A DNA stretch of 64,000 bases from Mariprofundus sp. KV (GCF_013387475.1 NZ_VWNB01000008.1:1-64000); one strand, 5' to 3'; positions 37,358 to 46,446 are shown, counted from the first letter of the stretch. Numbers and translations: made by a program. Notes: a model not told the origin generated them from the letters alone.

Positions 37358-37876
37358 ATGAAGCAGTTAATTCTTGTACGACATGCAAAATCCAGCTGGG
37401 ATGATCTAAGTGCCAGAGATTTTGATCGGGATCTCAATGATCGCGGTCATTGCGATGCTCAGGAGATGGGGCAACGGTTAGCCAGACGAGGCTTTAAACC
37501 TGATGCTTTTATGATAAGTTCATCCCGGCGCACCAGAAGCACAGCGTATCTGATGGCGGATCAGCTTGCTTTTTCTCACGCAGACATTGAGCTGAAGGAT
37601 GAGCTCTATCTGGCTAGCCCCAGCACCATGCTCAAAGCGATTCGTCAGACCCCGGATCATGTTCAGCGGCTGGCTCTTCTGGCCCATAACCCGGGCATTA
37701 CCGAGCTGACTAACAGGTTGGCAAGAACCTATATTAATAATGTTCCCACCTGTGGTCTGGCTATTCTTGAGATGGATATCAGTTCATGGAACGAGGTTGG
37801 TGGCAGGGCGCTGTTGCTCGACTTCGATTATCCGAAACGGGCTCTTGCGGAAGATGCATTGCAACAGCAGCCATAG
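37358..37876 (+). CDS. sixA: SixA-type phosphohistidine phosphatase
   Basis: A 172-residue histidine-phosphatase-superfamily protein. The catalytic site is LILVRHAKSSWDD, with ISSSRRTRSTA and the second His in LLAHNPGITEL. The RHAKS start and short length match SixA, which removes phosphate from phosphohistidine of signalling or PTS proteins. The gene begins about 50 bases after the terminator with its own site, and the TAXI gene follows 18 bases later. Confidence 0.85.
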   Translation: MKQLILVRHAKSSWDDLSARDFDRDLNDRGHCDAQEMGQRLARRGFKPDAFMISSSRRTRSTAYLMADQLAFSHADIELKDELYLASPSTMLKAIRQTPDHVQRLALLAHNPGITELTNRLARTYINNVPTCGLAILEMDISSWNEVGGRALLLDFDYPKRALAEDALQQQP

Positions 37877-37894
37877 CTTCTAGAGTGTTTCGCC

Positions 37895-39157
37895 ATGAGC
37901 ATTGGCGACAAAATAAAAACATTTACTCCGGCAGTCGTTTTGGCGCTGCTTGGATTCGTGATAGCTTATCAGTTTGTTGATCCGGCACCACCGAGCACAC
38001 TAACCTTTGCAACAGGTTCAAAAGAGGGTGCCTATTACGCCCATGCGATCTCCTACCGCGATTACCTCAAGCAGCGTGGCATCACAGTCACCATTCTGGA
38101 GTCGGCCGGTTCTCTGGAAAATGTTGACTCTTTAACCTCGGGCAAAGCCGATGTGGCTTTTGTACAGAGCGGTATTGCAGACCCTCAAAGCAGCAAACTC
38201 TCCTCACTTGGCAGCATGTATTATGAGCCGCTCTGGGTTTTTGTGCGCTCTGGTCTTACCATCAGATCACTCAATGCGTTGAAGGGAAAGTCGATCGCTA
38301 TCGGCCCGCAAGGCAGTGGCAGTCGCGTTCTGGCGCTGCAGCTGTTGCAAGAGAATGGTGTGGATGAGACAACTGCAACCCTGCTGCCTCTCTCAGGAAG
38401 CGCTGCTTCCGAGGCGCTGAACAGCGGTAAAATTGATGCGATATTCCTGGTCGCTGCAGCCACTGCAGACGCGGTATGGCAACTGAACCGCAATGCCAAT
38501 GCAAAACTGTTCAGCTTTGATCGTGCTGATGCCTATACCCGGCGCATTGCAACCCTCTCGGCGCTGACTCTGCCGCAGGGCTCCCTCGATCTTGGTGCTA
38601 ATGAACCGAAGCAGGATATGAAACTGTTGGCTGCCACGGCTACTCTGCTGGTGCGTGAGTCGCTGCACCCGGCACTGCAGGATCTGTTGATGCAGGCAGC
38701 CACCCATGTGCACGGGGGTAGGAGTCTCTTCTCTACTGCCGGAGAATTTCCAACACCGCTGTATACGGCACTGCCGCTAAGTAAAGAGGCATCACGGTAT
38801 TACAAATCAGGCCCGTCATTTCTACAACGCTACCTGCCATTCTGGGCGGCTACGCTGGTGGATCGATTGAAGGTGATGTTGCTACCCTTTATTGCCCTGC
38901 TTATTCCACTGTTTAAGGTGATGCCACCGCTCTATCGCTGGCGTGTGCGTTCAAGAATCTATCGCTGGTATGATGAGTTAAATCGTATCGATGAGGCGCT
39001 GGGCAATGGCTTTGATCAGTCATATCTGGATGAGCTGGATCGTATCGAAGCTGAGATCAGGAAGGTGCATGTGCCGCTCTCCTACTCTGATGAGCTGTAC
39101 AATCTGCGTATGCATCTTGTCCTGATCCGTGAATCTGCTGAAAAAATACAAGGATAA
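37895..39157 (+). CDS. TAXI-family TRAP solute receptor with membrane anchors
   Basis: A 420-residue protein. An N-terminal helix (about 10-28) anchors a periplasmic ligand-binding domain of the TAXI type: TLTFATGSKEGAYYAHAISYRDYL, then SAGSLENVDSLTSGKADVAFVQSG and IAIGPQGSGSRVLALQLL. A second hydrophobic segment (about 325-350, RLKVMLLPFIALLIPLFKV) is followed by a cytoplasmic, charged, helical tail. No TRAP permease gene (the fused 4TM-12TM protein) is adjacent, so the receptor is an orphan and may sense rather than transport. Confidence 0.8.
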   Translation: MSIGDKIKTFTPAVVLALLGFVIAYQFVDPAPPSTLTFATGSKEGAYYAHAISYRDYLKQRGITVTILESAGSLENVDSLTSGKADVAFVQSGIADPQSSKLSSLGSMYYEPLWVFVRSGLTIRSLNALKGKSIAIGPQGSGSRVLALQLLQENGVDETTATLLPLSGSAASEALNSGKIDAIFLVAAATADAVWQLNRNANAKLFSFDRADAYTRRIATLSALTLPQGSLDLGANEPKQDMKLLAATATLLVRESLHPALQDLLMQAATHVHGGRSLFSTAGEFPTPLYTALPLSKEASRYYKSGPSFLQRYLPFWAATLVDRLKVMLLPFIALLIPLFKVMPPLYRWRVRSRIYRWYDELNRIDEALGNGFDQSYLDELDRIEAEIRKVHVPLSYSDELYNLRMHLVLIRESAEKIQG

Positions 39158-39160
39158 ATC

Positions 39161-40516
39161 ATGACTGACCGACCTATTGAACTGCTGGCTCCGGCAGGCA
39201 CCATCCGCAATATGCGCTATGCCTTCGCCTTTGGTGCGGATGCCGTCTATGCAGGACAGCCGCGCTACTCATTGCGCGTGCGTAACAACGATTTTCAGCT
39301 GGACAATCTTAAGACCGGCATCGATGAAGCGCATGCGCTGGGCAAAAAGTTCTTTGTCGCCAGCAATCTTCTGCCGCACAACAACAAGCTTAAACGTTAT
39401 CTGGAGCATATGCAGCCGGTGATTGATATGGGGCCTGATGCACTGATCATGGCCGACCCCGGCCTGATGATGATGGTGCGCGAACGTTGGCCGGAGATGG
39501 ATATTCACCTCTCCGTGCAGGCCAACACAATGAACTGGGCAGCAGTCAAATTCTGGCAGTCGGTGGGAGTGAAGCGAATTATCCTATCCAGAGAGCTCTC
39601 GCTGGATGAGGTGGAGGAGATCCGTCAGCAGTGTCCTGATATTGAGCTGGAAGTGTTTGTTCATGGCGCACTCTGTATGGCCTATTCAGGTCGCTGTCTG
39701 CTCTCAGGTTACTTTAATCATCGTGATGCGAATCAGGGCTCATGCACCAATGCTTGCCGTTGGGAGTATGGCATGGAGAAGGCGGCAGAGGATATCTCCG
39801 GTGACATTATTCCGATTCAGGTGCTTGATGGTATGAACGCCCAGCCATTTGCCGATACAGGCAGTGTGGAGCGACATCCACTGGGGGACAGAGTCTATAC
39901 TCTGACCGAACCCAACCGTCCGGATGAGCAGATGCCTATCTTTGAAGATGAGCATGGTACCTACATTATGAACTCCAAGGATCTGCGCGCCGTGCAGCAT
40001 GTTGAGCGACTGGTGAAGATCGGTGTCGACTCACTGAAGATCGAGGGCCGCACCAAATCCCACTACTATGTGGCACGCACAGCCCAGACCTATCGGCAGG
40101 CGATTGATGATGCCGTGGCGGGAAGGCCATTTGATGAGAAGCTGATGTTCCAGCTCGATGGTTTGGCCAGTCGTGGTTACACCGATGGTTTCTATACCCG
40201 CAAACGCTCATCAGGCACCCAGAACTATGAAACCGGAAACTCGCAATGGCTTACACAGCGTTTCGTTGGTGAAGTGGTCGGTTATGATGAAGAGAAGAAG
40301 ATGGCCGAAGTGATCGTGAAGAACAAATTCGCGGTGGGTGACTCGATTGAGCTGATCAATCCCGATGGCAACCACACCTTTATCGTCGAATCGATCAACG
40401 ACGCCCGCTACGGCAATCCGATGGATGTGGCTCCGGGCAGTGGTCATCAGGTCAAAATCCCAGTGCCGGTAAAACCTGCTGAACTGGCGCTGCTGGCGGT
40501 TAATCTGCCGGGCTGA
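39161..40516 (+). CDS. trhP: tRNA U34 hydroxylation protein TrhP (U32 peptidase family, YegQ)
   Basis: A 451-residue U32-family protein. It opens IELLAPAGTIRNMRYAFAFGADAVY and contains the family signature ELEVFVHGALCMAYSGRC with LSGYFNHRDANQGSCTNACRW; the cysteines there are the probable iron-sulfur ligands. DSLKIEGRTKSHYYVA follows. YegQ/TrhP helps make 5-hydroxyuridine at tRNA position 34 using prephenate. It begins three bases after the TAXI gene stop. Its 3' end overlaps the convergent PH-domain gene by 17 bases. Confidence 0.92.
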   Translation: MTDRPIELLAPAGTIRNMRYAFAFGADAVYAGQPRYSLRVRNNDFQLDNLKTGIDEAHALGKKFFVASNLLPHNNKLKRYLEHMQPVIDMGPDALIMADPGLMMMVRERWPEMDIHLSVQANTMNWAAVKFWQSVGVKRIILSRELSLDEVEEIRQQCPDIELEVFVHGALCMAYSGRCLLSGYFNHRDANQGSCTNACRWEYGMEKAAEDISGDIIPIQVLDGMNAQPFADTGSVERHPLGDRVYTLTEPNRPDEQMPIFEDEHGTYIMNSKDLRAVQHVERLVKIGVDSLKIEGRTKSHYYVARTAQTYRQAIDDAVAGRPFDEKLMFQLDGLASRGYTDGFYTRKRSSGTQNYETGNSQWLTQRFVGEVVGYDEEKKMAEVIVKNKFAVGDSIELINPDGNHTFIVESINDARYGNPMDVAPGSGHQVKIPVPVKPAELALLAVNLPG

Positions 40517-41063
40517 TCCCCCGGCGCAGCTGTTCGATAATGGCAAAGGGCTCGCCTGCATTGGTCAGATTGTTCAGGCGCGGTGTGGTTTCTCTCTGGC
40601 CGGGGAAGAGCATCTGGCTCTGATAGGCGGAGGTGATCTCCTCAAAGCCGAGAATGATTGAGCCGGAACCATTCCGATCCTCAAATTTCTGCAGGTTCTC
40701 AATGTCGCTGATGGCAATAAAGCGACTCTGTTTGGTGCGGATGCCGGAAAGGATAATGATGCGCTGATCGGTGATGCCATAGAAGGTCTTCTGACGCAGT
40801 CTGATATCGTAATAGAAGCGTCCGGCAATCATGTAGAGACCGATGAAGACAAATGGCAGGCCGAACAGTGCCATCAGCAGCGGCGCATCTCCGCTGATCA
40901 CCTGATACTCCCAGAAAATGGAGAAGCCACCCCAAAGCAGACTGAAGGGGACCAAAAAGAGATCTGAAGGGTGCAGCAGGAACCCCTGCTTTGGCTGCGC
41001 ACTCCAGAGCAGCTGCTCATCCTTGGTCAACTCGGCAGCGATAACAGTTTTATGGTCATACAT
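40500..41063 (-). CDS. bacterial PH-domain membrane protein
   Basis: A 187-residue protein starting MYDHKTVIAAELTKDEQLLWSAQP (a GTG five codons upstream is possible). Two transmembrane helices (about 32-50 and 60-85) are followed by YYDIRLRQKTFYGITDQRIIILSG, the typical bacterial PH (bPH2) strand pattern. Such proteins are common, and function is unknown; a membrane-stress or lipid-linked role is suspected. Confidence 0.75.
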   Translation of the reverse strand: MYDHKTVIAAELTKDEQLLWSAQPKQGFLLHPSDLFLVPFSLLWGGFSIFWEYQVISGDAPLLMALFGLPFVFIGLYMIAGRFYYDIRLRQKTFYGITDQRIIILSGIRTKQSRFIAISDIENLQKFEDRNGSGSIILGFEEITSAYQSQMLFPGQRETTPRLNNLTNAGEPFAIIEQLRRGISPAD

Positions 41064-41235
41064 ACAGCAAATATCCACCGATTACGACGAATTCTCAATG
41101 GTTGAATAGTCTCTCTGAGACCAATGGGTTCACTGGAAACGGTTCAGGGCTAACAGTTTTGTCAATTTTCTGCGATACTGCCGCGCGGTTGGCGCAAGCT
41201 GGCCACAACCAGAGGTGTTCGGGGGCCTGACAGTT

Positions 41236-42306
41236 ATGGCGATGAAGTACAATACAGATGATCTTCGCATTAGCGGCTTGAGCGAAATTGCTGCGCCGGA
41301 AGAGGTGCATGCCGAGTATGCGATCAGTGAAACCGCTGCGCGCACTACCCATGATGCACGTGTTGCCATCCATGAGATACTGCATGGTGAGGATGACCGC
41401 CTGCTCGTGGTGGTTGGCCCGTGCTCGATTCACAATCCCGATGCAGCTCTGGAATATGCAGCTCATATCCAGCGCATGCGTAAAGAGCTGGGAAATGATC
41501 TGCTTATTGTTATGCGCGTCTACTTTGAGAAGCCACGTACTACGGTTGGCTGGAAAGGCTTGATCAATGATCCGAATCTCGATGGGACATTCGAGATTAA
41601 TAAAGGCATCCGCCTGGCCCGTAAACTTCTTCTTGATGTCAACGAGATGGGTGTACCTGCAGGCACTGAATTCCTCGATCTGATCACACCGCAATATGTG
41701 GCTGATCTGGTCAGCTGGGGTGCAATCGGGGCGCGCACAACCGAGTCACAGGGCCATCGTGAGCTGGCCAGTGGTCTCTCCTGTCCTGTTGGTTTCAAGA
41801 ATGGCACCAATGGTGGCTTTCAGATCGCCATTGATGCGCTGCATGCGGCCAAACATCCACATGTCTTCATCTCGCTGACCAAGCAGGGTAAATCTGCAAT
41901 CTTCTCAACTGCAGGCAATGATGATTGCCATATCATCCTGCGCGGTGGCACAGAGCCGAACTACGATGCGGCGAGTGTGGCGCGTGCTGTCAATGAACTG
42001 CAGGCCGCCAAACTCTCCTGCAGCCTGATGATCGATTGCAGTCATGCCAACAGCAGCAAGCAGTTCAAACGTCAGATCGATGTGGGGGCAGATATTGCGG
42101 GTCAGATTGCCGACGGAAATCACTGTATCACAGGCGTGATGATTGAGTCGCATCTGCATGAAGGCCGTCAGGATGTTGTGGCGGGAGAGCAGCCTGAATT
42201 CGGCATCAGTATTACCGATGCCTGTCTGGGTTGGGAAGATACAGAGGCCCTGCTTCATACGCTGGCTGAAGCCGTACGCAAACGCAGGTCTGCAGCTGCC
42301 GAATAA
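41236..42306 (+). CDS. aroG: 3-deoxy-7-phosphoheptulonate (DAHP) synthase, class I
   Basis: From ATG 41236 the product is 356 residues and closely follows E. coli AroG/F/H: YNTDDLRI at the start, LVVVGPCSIHNPDAALEYA, VMRVYFEKPRTTVGWKGLINDP, GAIGARTTESQ, SGLSCPVGFKNGT, DCHIILRGG, DCSHANSSKQ and SITDACLGWEDTE. It makes DAHP from PEP and erythrose-4-phosphate, feeding chorismate to the trpEGDC products also encoded here. Which aromatic amino acid inhibits it cannot be told by eye, so the symbol means the type, not the isozyme. Confidence 0.94.
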   Translation: MAMKYNTDDLRISGLSEIAAPEEVHAEYAISETAARTTHDARVAIHEILHGEDDRLLVVVGPCSIHNPDAALEYAAHIQRMRKELGNDLLIVMRVYFEKPRTTVGWKGLINDPNLDGTFEINKGIRLARKLLLDVNEMGVPAGTEFLDLITPQYVADLVSWGAIGARTTESQGHRELASGLSCPVGFKNGTNGGFQIAIDALHAAKHPHVFISLTKQGKSAIFSTAGNDDCHIILRGGTEPNYDAASVARAVNELQAAKLSCSLMIDCSHANSSKQFKRQIDVGADIAGQIADGNHCITGVMIESHLHEGRQDVVAGEQPEFGISITDACLGWEDTEALLHTLAEAVRKRRSAAAE

Positions 42307-42330
42307 ACAATCGTGAAACGACACAAAAAA

Positions 42331-42358
42331 GGGCGCAGTGAAAACTGCGCCCTTTTTT
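42331..42358. terminator. bidirectional terminator between DAHP synthase and the RRM gene
   Basis: GGGCGCAGT-GAAA-ACTGCGCCC forms a perfect 9-bp stem with a GAAA tetraloop. Six T follow on the plus strand and six A precede, so it can stop both converging transcripts. Confidence 0.94.
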
Positions 42359-42376
42359 ATGCTTCAATGGTCTGAA

Positions 42377-42832
42377 TTAATCTTCGTCTCTCTTCTTCGC
42401 CTCATTCACACGCAGGGTGCGACCGGCGTAATCGGTGTCGTTGAGATGCTCAATAGCGGCTTTGGCATTAGGCGTGTTCATCTCGACAAAGGCGTAACCT
42501 TTAAAACGACGGCTGCGGCGATCTTTTACGAGACGAATATCGACCACGTCACCGAAAGGGGAGAAGATGTTTTTGATCTCTTCATTACCGACATTAAAAG
42601 GCAGATTGCCAACATAGATATTGCTGGTGCCACTCTCTTTGCTGCCTGAACTCTCTCCGGAGGGGTAGAGTGCGACGAGCAGACCACCGAATATCGTGCC
42701 GAGGGTCAGGCCGCTGGCAAACAGTGATGAGGGGTGGATAGCGTCCAGTCCAACCAGCTGGATAGCGTAACTGCCAATGACGGAAACGACGATCGCCGCC
42801 ACAAACAGTTTAATAAAACAGGAAAAGCTCAT
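42377..42832 (-). CDS. membrane-anchored RNA-recognition-motif protein
   Basis: A 151-residue protein starting MSFSCFIKLFVAAIVV. Two hydrophobic helices (about 5-27 and 38-57) are followed by a Ser/Gly linker and one RRM domain (about 71-145) with RNP2 IYVGNL (72-77) and RNP1 RFKGYAFV (109-116), plus a charged tail. RRM proteins of this size are known in cyanobacteria and some proteobacteria, usually soluble; the added membrane hairpin is unusual. It presumably holds RNA at the inner membrane. A longer in-frame extension upstream of Met 42832 runs antisense through lipA and is rejected. Confidence 0.85.
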   Translation of the reverse strand: MSFSCFIKLFVAAIVVSVIGSYAIQLVGLDAIHPSSLFASGLTLGTIFGGLLVALYPSGESSGSKESGTSNIYVGNLPFNVGNEEIKNIFSPFGDVVDIRLVKDRRSRRFKGYAFVEMNTPNAKAAIEHLNDTDYAGRTLRVNEAKKRDED

Positions 42833-42964
42833 TGTTATACTCCATGCCTGCAGGATTGCAGGAAAAAAATCATGGCGAAGACTGCCAACAAAGATGTCTG
42901 AACGCACGTTAATCCATAAAACAGGGTGGATGTACGCAGCAGCCTGATTCGCTAGCATGCGACC

Positions 42965-43888
42965 ATGAGCAGAAAAGTGATTCCGATTCAGGTTGAAACA
43001 CCGGGTGAGCCGATGATTGGCAAACCGAAATGGTTGAAGGTGCGTGCGCCGATGTCGCGCGAGTACAAATCCATCTCCGAAATGATGCGCAAACTCAAGC
43101 TTAATACAGTATGCGAAGAGGCCTCCTGCCCCAATATTGGCGGCTGCTGGAAACAGGGCTCGGCTACCTTCATGATTCTCGGGCGAGTCTGTACTCGCAC
43201 TTGCGCCTTCTGTGATGTGGCAACCGGCAGACCTGATCCTGTTGATCCTGATGAAGCGGTGAACCTGGCCACAGCTGTGGCTGAGATCGGCCTTAAACAT
43301 GTGGTGATCACCTCGGTGGATCGCGATGATCTCAAAGATGGCGGTGCAGGCCACTATGCGACCGTGATTCGGGAGCTCAAAGCCCGTCAGCCGGATGTAA
43401 CCATTGAAATTCTCACTCCTGATTTTCAGCGCAAGCCTGACTCCTGCCTGAATACGATTATCGAAGCCGGCCCCGATATCTTTAACCACAACCTTGAAAC
43501 CGTGCCCCGCCTCTATCGCTCAGTGCGGCCGGGGGCTCGTTACTTCACATCCCTGCGTCTGCTGCAGCGTGCCAAAGAGCTTGATCCTAATGTGGTAACC
43601 AAGTCCGGCATTATGCTGGGACTTGGTGAAGAGCGTGATGAGGTGCTGCAGGTGCTTGATGATATGCGCGAGGCTAACATCGACATCCTCACCATCGGCC
43701 AGTATCTGCGGCCGAGTGAAAAACATCATCCGGTGATGAAGTTCTGGACGCCTGAAGAGTTTGATGATTTCAAATATATCGCCGAGAAGAAGGGTTTCGG
43801 CATGGTCGCCTCCGGGCCACTGGTGCGCTCATCCTTTCATGCAGATGAGGTGTTCCAGGGGTTGAAGCTGAGCGGTAAAAAAAGATAA
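42965..43888 (+). CDS. lipA: lipoyl synthase
   Basis: A 307-residue radical-SAM enzyme inserting two sulfurs into octanoyl groups on GcvH and the 2-oxoacid dehydrogenases. Both clusters are visible: [13 protein letters not shown] (CX4CX5C, auxiliary) and [10 protein letters not shown] (CX3CX2C, SAM). The closing stretch FHADEVF with preceding ASGPLVRSS carries the conserved RSSY/F-type Ser ligand. No lipB gene is adjacent. It supports the gcv operon functionally. Confidence 0.97.
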   Translation: MSRKVIPIQVETPGEPMIGKPKWLKVRAPMSREYKSISEMMRKLKLNTVCEEASCPNIGGCWKQGSATFMILGRVCTRTCAFCDVATGRPDPVDPDEAVNLATAVAEIGLKHVVITSVDRDDLKDGGAGHYATVIRELKARQPDVTIEILTPDFQRKPDSCLNTIIEAGPDIFNHNLETVPRLYRSVRPGARYFTSLRLLQRAKELDPNVVTKSGIMLGLGEERDEVLQVLDDMREANIDILTIGQYLRPSEKHHPVMKFWTPEEFDDFKYIAEKKGFGMVASGPLVRSSFHADEVFQGLKLSGKKR

Positions 43889-43921
43889 GTGTCTCTGCCT
43901 TTTATCAGTTAGGTCTCATCT

Positions 43922-44317
43922 TCACAGCATATCAGCCAGCGACTGCTCCTCCAGTACCTTCATAAAGGCGCGGCGTGCTTTATACAGCACACCCATCAGA
44001 TGACAGTTGTCGATCAGCGGGCAGGTGTTGGTTTCACGGGAGAAGCACTCCTGAATATTCATATGTGGCTCAGTCAGCCGCACCACATCAGCAATAAAGA
44101 TCTCTTCCGGTTTTTTGGCCAGACGCATGCCGCCGGATTTGCCGCGTACAGTCTGGATAAAACCGTGAGCCCCCAGGTTATGTACCACCTTTACCATATG
44201 GTTGCGTGATACCCCATAATGCTCGGTGATCTCAGAAACCGTCACCAGACGATCCGGATGTTTGCCGATATAGAGCAGGGCACGCAGCGAGTAATCGGTG
44301 TAGGAGGTGAGTTGCAT
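43922..44317 (-). CDS. nsrR: Rrf2-family nitric-oxide-sensing repressor (NsrR)
   Basis: A 131-residue winged-helix repressor opening MQLTSYTDYSLRALLYIG, with the DNA-binding region VSEITEHYGVSRNHMVKVVHNLG and wing VRGKSGGMRL. The iron-sulfur ligands Cys91, Cys99 and Cys105 (C-X7-C-X5-C) have the NsrR spacing. NO destroys the cluster and releases the operators. It is divergent from hcp, and two NsrR-like sites lie in the shared 269-bp gap. This pairing of regulator and target is common and supports the call. Confidence 0.88.
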   Translation of the reverse strand: MQLTSYTDYSLRALLYIGKHPDRLVTVSEITEHYGVSRNHMVKVVHNLGAHGFIQTVRGKSGGMRLAKKPEEIFIADVVRLTEPHMNIQECFSRETNTCPLIDNCHLMGVLYKARRAFMKVLEEQSLADML

Positions 44318-44412
44318 GCGGTGAAGGTATATTCAGTTTATATATTATGCAAACTCCTGATGTTCAATGACTCTTTTATCTTCTTTGAGCTTGATTCACG
44401 CATCGAAATCAA

Positions 44413-44435
44413 AAGATATATTTCGTTGACATGTT
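44413..44435. promoter_or_regulatory. candidate NsrR operator, upstream copy
   Basis: The left half AAGATATATTT matches 9 of 11 positions of the NsrR half-site AAGATGCATTT; the right half (44425-44435) is weak at 5 of 11. The 11-1-11 spacing is kept. It may be a low-affinity or half site between nsrR and hcp. Confidence 0.4.
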
Positions 44436-44449
44436 TTACCCTGATGTCT

Positions 44450-44472
44450 AACTTGCACTGCCAATGCATCTT
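44450..44472. promoter_or_regulatory. candidate NsrR operator of hcp
   Basis: The right half CAATGCATCTT (44462-44472) matches 10 of 11 positions of the NsrR half-site AAATGCATCTT. One base away, the left half AACTTGCACTG matches 7 of 11 of AAGATGCATTT. It lies about 115 bases before the hcp start and is the best operator candidate in the gap. Confidence 0.6.
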
Positions 44473-44586
44473 TAGAGAGAGAGAGTGAAGGGCATCAGAT
44501 CTAATAAGTAAAACCGCTGCAGCAGGATTTTTTTCAGGCAGTGAGGATTACTTACAACTATTTATATGAAGAGGAGTTAGCTGCTT

Positions 44587-46248
44587 ATGTTTTGTTATCA
44601 ATGTGAACAAACATCCCGTGCCGATGGCGTTTTGGGATGTGCTTCGGCTGTCGGAAACTGTGGTAAGGATGCACAGACATCTGATCTACAGGATCTGCTG
44701 ATCCATGCCGTCAAAGGTATTGCCCAGTACGCCAGGCGTGCCCGTGATCTCGGAGCAGGCAGCAATGATGCCGGTAGATTTATTCTCTACGCCATGTTCA
44801 CCACGCTGACCAATGTGAACTTCAATCCGGCCCGTTTCACCAGCATGCTGGTTGAAGCTGCAGAGATTCGTGCGGCTGTGAAAAAGGCTTATGAAGATGC
44901 TGCGGCAGCTCAGGGTGTTGCTGTCGAAGAGCTGAGCGGCCCTGCCGTTTGGGATATTCCAGCTGCAACCAATGAACTTCTGGCACAGGCAGAGATGGCT
45001 TCGGTTCGTGCCGGTGAAGCTGAAGTCGGTGAAGATATCGTCGGTCTGCGTGCCCTGATTCTCTATGGTGCAAAGGGTGTTTGCGCTTATGCCTATCACG
45101 CTCTGATGCTCGATGAGCAGAGTGATGAGGTTTACGCCGCTCTGGAAAATACCATGGACTTCCTGGCCAGTGATCCAACCGATGTTGATGCACTGGTTGG
45201 TCAGGCACTGGCACTGGGCCATACCAATCTGACCGTAATGGGCATGCTTGATGCCGGTAATACCGGCAAATTCGGCACTCCTGAACCATCAGCCGCACGT
45301 ATCTCCCCTGTTGCCGGCAAAGCAATTCTGGTCAGTGGTCACGACATGGCCGATCTGGCAGCACTGCTGGAGCAGACCGAAGGCACAGGCATTAATGTCT
45401 ACACCCATGGTGAGATGTTGCCTGCACACAGCTATCCTGAGTTGAAGAAGTATGCACATCTGGCCGGTAACTACGGTGGTGCATGGCAGGATCAGCAGAC
45501 TGAATTTGCCAACTTCCCGGGCCCGATTCTGATGACCTCCAACTGCATTATCGAACCTGCCGCCTCCTATCGTCGTCGTATCTTCACTGCCGGCCCAGTT
45601 GGCTGGCCCGGCCTGCGTCATATCGAAAATCATGACTTCTCAACCCTGATTCAGGCCGCCAACGCCATGCCCGGTTTTGCCGCAGACTCTGAAGAGGAGA
45701 CCATAACTGTTGGTTTCGGCCGTGATGCCGTACTTGGTGTTGCCGATGTTGTGATCGATGCGGTGAAAGCTGGTGCGATCAAACACTTCTTCCTTGTTGG
45801 CGGTTGTGACGGTGCTGCATCAGGCCGTAACTACTACTCCGATCTGGTTGATCAGACGCCAAAGGATAGTGTGATTCTGACACTGGGATGCGCCAAGTAC
45901 CGTTTCAATAAGAAGGATCATGGCGATATCGGTGGCATCCCGCGTCTGCTGGATATGGGTCAGTGCAATGACAGCTACTCTGCAATTCAGGTTGCAGTGG
46001 CGCTATCCAAAGCGTTTGAGTGTGAGGTTAATGAGCTGCCACTCTCCCTGTTTGTCTCATGGTTTGAGCAGAAGGCTGCAGCAGTGTTGCTGACCCTGCT
46101 GGCGCTGAACATCAAGGGTATCACCCTTGGGCCAACACTGCCGGCATTCATCACACCACCAGTGCTCAATACGCTGGTAGAAGCATTTGATATCAAGGCC
46201 AATACCACACCGGAAGCTGATCTGGCTGCTGCACTGGCGGCAAATTGA
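44587..46248 (+). CDS. hcp: hybrid cluster protein (hydroxylamine / NO reductase)
   Basis: A 553-residue Hcp. The N-terminal cluster cysteines are Cys3, Cys6, Cys18 and Cys25 (CX2CX11CX6C), the spacing of the enterobacterial type. Further signatures are [63 protein letters not shown] and GQCNDSYSA, which supply hybrid-cluster ligands. Hcp reduces nitric oxide (and hydroxylamine) and S-nitrosylates proteins under anoxia. It starts after a GAGGAG site. It lies downstream of NsrR operators and upstream of its likely reductase, from which it is separated by 198 bases full of hairpins. Confidence 0.96.
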   Translation: MFCYQCEQTSRADGVLGCASAVGNCGKDAQTSDLQDLLIHAVKGIAQYARRARDLGAGSNDAGRFILYAMFTTLTNVNFNPARFTSMLVEAAEIRAAVKKAYEDAAAAQGVAVEELSGPAVWDIPAATNELLAQAEMASVRAGEAEVGEDIVGLRALILYGAKGVCAYAYHALMLDEQSDEVYAALENTMDFLASDPTDVDALVGQALALGHTNLTVMGMLDAGNTGKFGTPEPSAARISPVAGKAILVSGHDMADLAALLEQTEGTGINVYTHGEMLPAHSYPELKKYAHLAGNYGGAWQDQQTEFANFPGPILMTSNCIIEPAASYRRRIFTAGPVGWPGLRHIENHDFSTLIQAANAMPGFAADSEEETITVGFGRDAVLGVADVVIDAVKAGAIKHFFLVGGCDGAASGRNYYSDLVDQTPKDSVILTLGCAKYRFNKKDHGDIGGIPRLLDMGQCNDSYSAIQVAVALSKAFECEVNELPLSLFVSWFEQKAAAVLLTLLALNIKGITLGPTLPAFITPPVLNTLVEAFDIKANTTPEADLAAALAAN

Positions 46249-46254
46249 TTGAAA

Positions 46255-46284
46255 TTGAATAAGAGCTTCCATGCACTTATTCAA
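46255..46284. repeat. hairpin 1 of the hcp-reductase spacer
   Basis: TTGAATAAG and CTTATTCAA form a perfect 9-bp stem with a 12-base loop, starting six bases after the hcp stop. The loop contains CCATGCACTTA, which recurs at 46326-46336. Confidence 0.65.
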
Positions 46285-46320
46285 TGAGCAAAGGCAAAAG
46301 TGTCATTTTACCTTTGCTCA
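46285..46320. repeat. hairpin 2 of the hcp-reductase spacer
   Basis: TGAGCAAAGG (46285-46294) and CCTTTGCTCA (46311-46320) form a perfect 10-bp stem; AAAA and TTTT inside can lengthen it. It begins on the next base after hairpin 1. Confidence 0.7.
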
Positions 46321-46350
46321 CTAAACCATGCACTTACGTGCCTGATTTAG

Positions 46351-46370
46351 GCGACCCATCCGTGGGTCGC
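46351..46370. repeat. hairpin 3 of the hcp-reductase spacer
   Basis: GCGACCCA-TCCG-TGGGTCGC is a perfect 8-bp stem with a 4-base loop. It lies 14 bases before the terminator hairpin. Confidence 0.65.
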
Positions 46371-46384
46371 ATCTGCTAAGGCTA

Positions 46385-46420
46385 AAAACTGGGGCGGTTT
46401 ATCCCGCTCCAGTTTTCTTT
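46385..46420 (+). terminator. terminator between hcp and its reductase gene
   Basis: AAAACTGG-GGCGG pairs with CCGCT-CCAGTTTT through 13 bp (one G-T), loop TTTATC, followed by CTTTTAA. Transcription from hcp should stop or be reduced here, so the reductase gene needs its own promoter or readthrough. Confidence 0.8.
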
Positions 46421-46446
46421 TAATTCAGAATTCAAAGGATGATTCG

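Noticed and set aside
42833-43489. Upstream extension of the RRM protein to 370 residues
   Set aside because: It runs antisense through lipA; the natural start MSFSCF with membrane helices begins at 42832.
44381-44400. FNR box upstream of hcp
   Set aside because: TTGAT is present, but the second half (ATCGAA) is imperfect and at six rather than four bases spacing.
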